Below, one piece after another: positions 61,364-64,000 of a stretch of DNA of 64,000 nt. Under the pieces are notes generated by a model. That model made no database searches. It was given only the letters and a program-made list of their open reading frames with translations, and had not been told where the DNA came from. Source of the stretch: Diphasiastrum complanatum. Lineage: Eukaryota > Streptophyta > Lycopodiopsida > Lycopodiales > Lycopodiaceae. How positions within the stretch are numbered: position 1 is the first letter of the stretch; every line of letters starts with the position of its first letter. The position numbers and the translations under genes were made by a program. The stretch is from positions 30,966,519-31,030,518 of the forward strand of contig CM055101.1 in NCBI GenBank assembly GCA_029204225.1, read 5' to 3'.

Positions 61364-62390
61364 GTAGTTTTGCCCTCAAAGAGCCCTTGTTTTGGCCCAC
61401 TGGACTTCTGGCCCCGAATGGATGTTGCAGACAAATTCAATGGACTTCCACAAGTCATACCAACATCTCACACATCCCTTTCCGTCCATTATTAGAGGAA
61501 TCGACATGATAATTATCTTTGTGGGCCTTGTGAAATCCTAATTTTTGCACGAGCAACATAGTGGCCATAATAATTTTTTGACCTACGATTCACGGGTCGT
61601 TTGTCAATGCCCAAGAACTATGTATGGGCTTGTAGAAGGGCACACGTCATTGCCATACTGACATCAGAGTCACCGATTGGAATGTTCAAATTAGGACAAA
61701 AAATCAAAGGTAGCTTTTTCCATTATAAATTTTCTACCTCTGATTCACGGGTCGTCCCCTGTCACTGCCTGAAAAACTATGTATGGGCAGACGTCGTTGC
61801 CATACCAGTCACCGATTGAAATGTGTCAAATTAGGACAAAAAATTAAAATTTGTAGTTTTGCCCTAGAAGAGCCCCTTGTTTGGGCCCATGGGACTTTTG
61901 GCCCCAGATGGACATCGCAGACAGACTCAATGGACTACCACGAGTCATATTGATGTCTCGCACGACCCATTCCATCTGTTATCATATGAATGGGTATGAA
62001 AACCATCTTTGTGGGCCTTGTCAAACCCTGAATTTTTGCACGAGCAACACAATGGCCATAATAAGATTTCAATCTCCCGTTCACGGGCCATCTGTCACTG
62101 CCCGAAGAACTATGTATGGGCTTGCAGAAGGGAACACGTCGTTGCCATATCGACATCACAATCACCGATTGGATTGTGTCAAAGTAGGACAAAAAATCAA
62201 ATGCAGTTTTGCCTTTGAAAAGCCCCTATTTGGGCCCACCAGACTCTTTGCCCTACATGGACGTCGCAGACAATCTCAATGGACTTCCATGAGTCATACT
62301 AATCCCAGATGAACGGGCATAAAAACCATCTTTGTGGGCCTTGTCAAACTCTGAATTTTAGCACGAGCAACAAAATGGCCATAATAATTT
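61364..62390. repeat. Tandem repeat of about 350 bp (2 full, 1 deleted, 1 cut)
   Basis: Units start with G(T/C)AGTTTTGCC at 61364 (346 bp), 61853 (350 bp) and 62203 (cut at about 62390). A 143-bp unit with an internal deletion lies at 61710-61852. Shared landmarks: AGAGCCC, CATCTTTGTGGGCCTTGT, TTTGCACGAGCAAC, TTCACGGGYCRTC, CGAAGAACTATGTATGGGC, CACCGATTGGA, AGGACAAAAAAT. Noncoding. The last unit is cut where a copia gag scrap begins. Confidence 0.88.
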
Positions 62391-62587
62391 TTGTGACTTC
62401 TTTGGTGCAAAGTTTTGCTATTCAAAAGACATTGCCAAGTATGGAGGACTTGCAAGAGGTCTTGGTGGCTGAAGAGTTTAGACTCCAAGCAAGAGGAGGA
62501 CTATCTTCTTCATCTCAAGTTGGAGAGGAGGAAGCCATGTTCTCAAGAGGCAAGTGCAAGGGAAAAGGCAAAGGAAATGTGGTCTAA
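62391..62587 (+). pseudogene. Copia gag fragment
   Basis: SLVQSFAIQKTLPSMEDLQEVLVAEEFRLQ is the C-terminal part of copia gag (compare LVQSYAIKMELPSLEVLQSVLISEE in the array). A basic KCKGKGKG stretch and a stop at 62585 follow; the knuckle is missing. Confidence 0.8.
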
Positions 62588-62843
62588 AGGGCTTCATGCA
62601 ACAATAAATGGATTTTCAAGGCCTTGAATAAGATGGGCAAAATTTTTAACCCCTTAGTCTACTCTGCTACCAAAGAGTCCATATCAAAGAGCCCAACGTC
62701 ACTTTTTCTTAGTTCAATTCTCAGTGGAACCTTTCTGATCCCCCTCATCTATGGAAGGCCAGATTTCGCCGCACCCATATCTAGCAAGTATATAATCTTC
62801 TCTTAGGATTCTCTAGCTCTCTCTTTTAGTTTGTGCCAGTTAC

Positions 62844-63250
62844 ATGGAAAATTTGTCGCATGTCTGCTCTAAGTGCAAAACAATAGACAAGGATGTAACA
62901 CATTTGTTATTTCATTGTTATGCTCCACTAGGAAAATCAATGTCTGACCTTTTCATTGCGTGCTTTCATGTCAAATTCAGAAGATACAGCCACAAGGACC
63001 TTCTATTGAATGATATTACCTTTGAGGATGCAACTAATAATGTTTACTGGCAATTTATTAGAGTTACTACACTTTAAAACATTTGGCTAGATAGAAACAG
63101 TAGAAAATTCGAGACTGGTGATTATGTCATCTCTCTCTTGCTCTTCTTTAAGGAGCCAGATAAATCTTTCATTTGTAAGTCTTCCACTCTTTTACCTTGT
63201 ACATTATATAATATTTAATCCATGGTTAGCTTTTTGAGAAAAAAAAAAGT
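62844..63250 (+). pseudogene. LINE 3' end (zf-RVT region)
   Basis: HVCSKCKTIDKDVTHLLFHC has the C-X2-C...H-X4-C pattern of the zinc-binding region after plant LINE reverse transcriptase, and NIWLDRNSRKFE (after a stop at 63075) matches the usual WLERNRRIF motif. An A-run at 63239-63248 could be the poly(A) end. Sequence from 62640 to 62843 may belong too, but is not recognisable. Confidence 0.6.
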
Positions 63251-63590
63251 ACAAGAGGAAAGTATAGATTGTACTTATGCCAAACTTTGGATATATTAAA
63301 TTTTGAACTTCCTACTTCCCTGTTCCTGCAGTTGTCAGGCCTGTAACAAAAGTCTGAAATATTGCATATGGGCCCGCACCCAACCTTTGGGGTCCTCACA
63401 TGCAGGCACGTGCATGGGTGCCCATAGAAATTTTTCTGATTGTATTCTTGATCTGCTGATATCTTGATGTTCTAGACAAAGAAACATACAAAAAAATTGT
63501 CAAAATGGCAAGCAAGCAATAAACAGAAATAAATAAACAAACTTTAGAAAATTAAACAAACTTAGTACATATCAAGATAAAAACAAGATT
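63251..63590. other. Noncoding stretch
   Basis: No gene recognised. Confidence 0.5.
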
Positions 63591-64000
63591 TGTTGTACTT
63601 TTTGATTCTGCTTCCATTGACCACAATGTCTAAAGAATCGCCTTGTAGGATTTGGAGTTGTACATATCCAGTGGCAAATACCTTTTGAATTCCTTTAAAG
63701 GCTTTGGCTTGGTATAAGAGGACCTTGTCTCCGATTGGAAATTTTTTGAGTTTTAATGATCGATCATGCCATGTCTTCTGTCAACGTTTGTAGACTTGTT
63801 GAGCATGGATGCTGATCCGTCATGTTTCACATAGTTGTTCTAGATGGAATACTTTATTAGCTAGAATCTGTCCATTATCTAGCTCTAGATTATATGCTAC
63901 TCGTAAGGATGGAATGGAAATTCTACAGGCATAACTGCTTCTTGGCCATATACGAGCTGGAAAGGAGTTAAACAAGTGGCTCTCTTCGGGGTAGTGCAAT
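63591..64000 (-). pseudogene. Ty3/gypsy integrase C-terminal fragment, runs off window
   Basis: From the right edge the minus strand reads TPFQLVYGQEAVMPVEFPFHPYE, then in another frame WHDRSLKLKKFPIGDKVLLY and VQLQILQGDSLDIVVNGSRIKKY. This is the integrase C-terminus of Athila/Tat-like gypsy elements, with several stops and a missing stretch of about 20 residues (the FRMHWLGPY area). Same kind of family as 29446-30240. Confidence 0.8.

Noticed and set aside
62540-63262. LINE target duplication (CAAGAGGCAAGTG at 62543 versus CAAGAGGAAAGTA at 63251)
   Set aside because: Imperfect, and the sequence after the right copy does not continue the copia gag that precedes the left copy.

Overview
The window is transposon-derived plant nuclear DNA. 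The evidence is Ty1/copia and Ty3/gypsy elements with initiator-Met-type primer sites (TGGTATCAGAGCC), a plant-type BED/DUF659 hAT transposase with GT-AG introns, a LINE scrap and long (GA/CT)n tracts. I see no convincing host gene, tRNA, rRNA or CRISPR. The species cannot be named from the sequence; an angiosperm is likely.

Layout. 1-5160: decayed gypsy integrase (-), decayed gypsy gag/protease (+), a copia-type LTR carrying a 154-bp palindrome-rich hAT MITE, and a dead copia RT/RNase H. 5161-9965: a hAT DNA transposon of about 4.8 kb with an exact 8-bp target duplication. Its minus-strand transposase is broken by frameshifts and by a 390-bp solo LTR that sits inside the catalytic SDGWTD motif. 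10414-16781: a structurally complete Ty3/gypsy chromovirus (-) with 358-bp LTRs and TSD TATCC, but with damaged coding. 16782-26800: noncoding, with an inverted-repeat element built of nine small palindromes (about 23453-24325), degenerate minisatellites and two CT tracts. 26806-36575: a nest of broken copia (+), gypsy (-) and copia (-) pieces, ending in an uninterrupted copia RT-RNase H frame. 36576-41618: noncoding apart from an unidentified antisense frame. 41619-58931: an older copia element into whose gag start codon a second copia element inserted. That inner element is now a head-to-tail array of four LTRs and three internal regions, with a 4515-bp period. 58932-64000: unidentified frame, gypsy scraps, an LTR-like piece with a GA tract, tandem repeats of about 350 bp, a copia gag scrap, a LINE 3' end and gypsy integrase running off the edge.

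The most interesting object is the array at 42811-56989. All three internal regions share one integrase frameshift and one deletion that removes reverse transcriptase, so a defective element was multiplied. The middle LTRs are mosaics, 3'-LTR-like in their first half and 5'-LTR-like in their second. That is the signature of unequal recombination between the two LTRs of one insertion. Because the repeats are nearly identical, a read-level check against assembly error is essential.

Nothing here looks like a cooperating gene set. The coding pieces are retroelement polyproteins (gag, protease, integrase, RT, RNase H) and one DNA-transposon transposase, nearly all broken.
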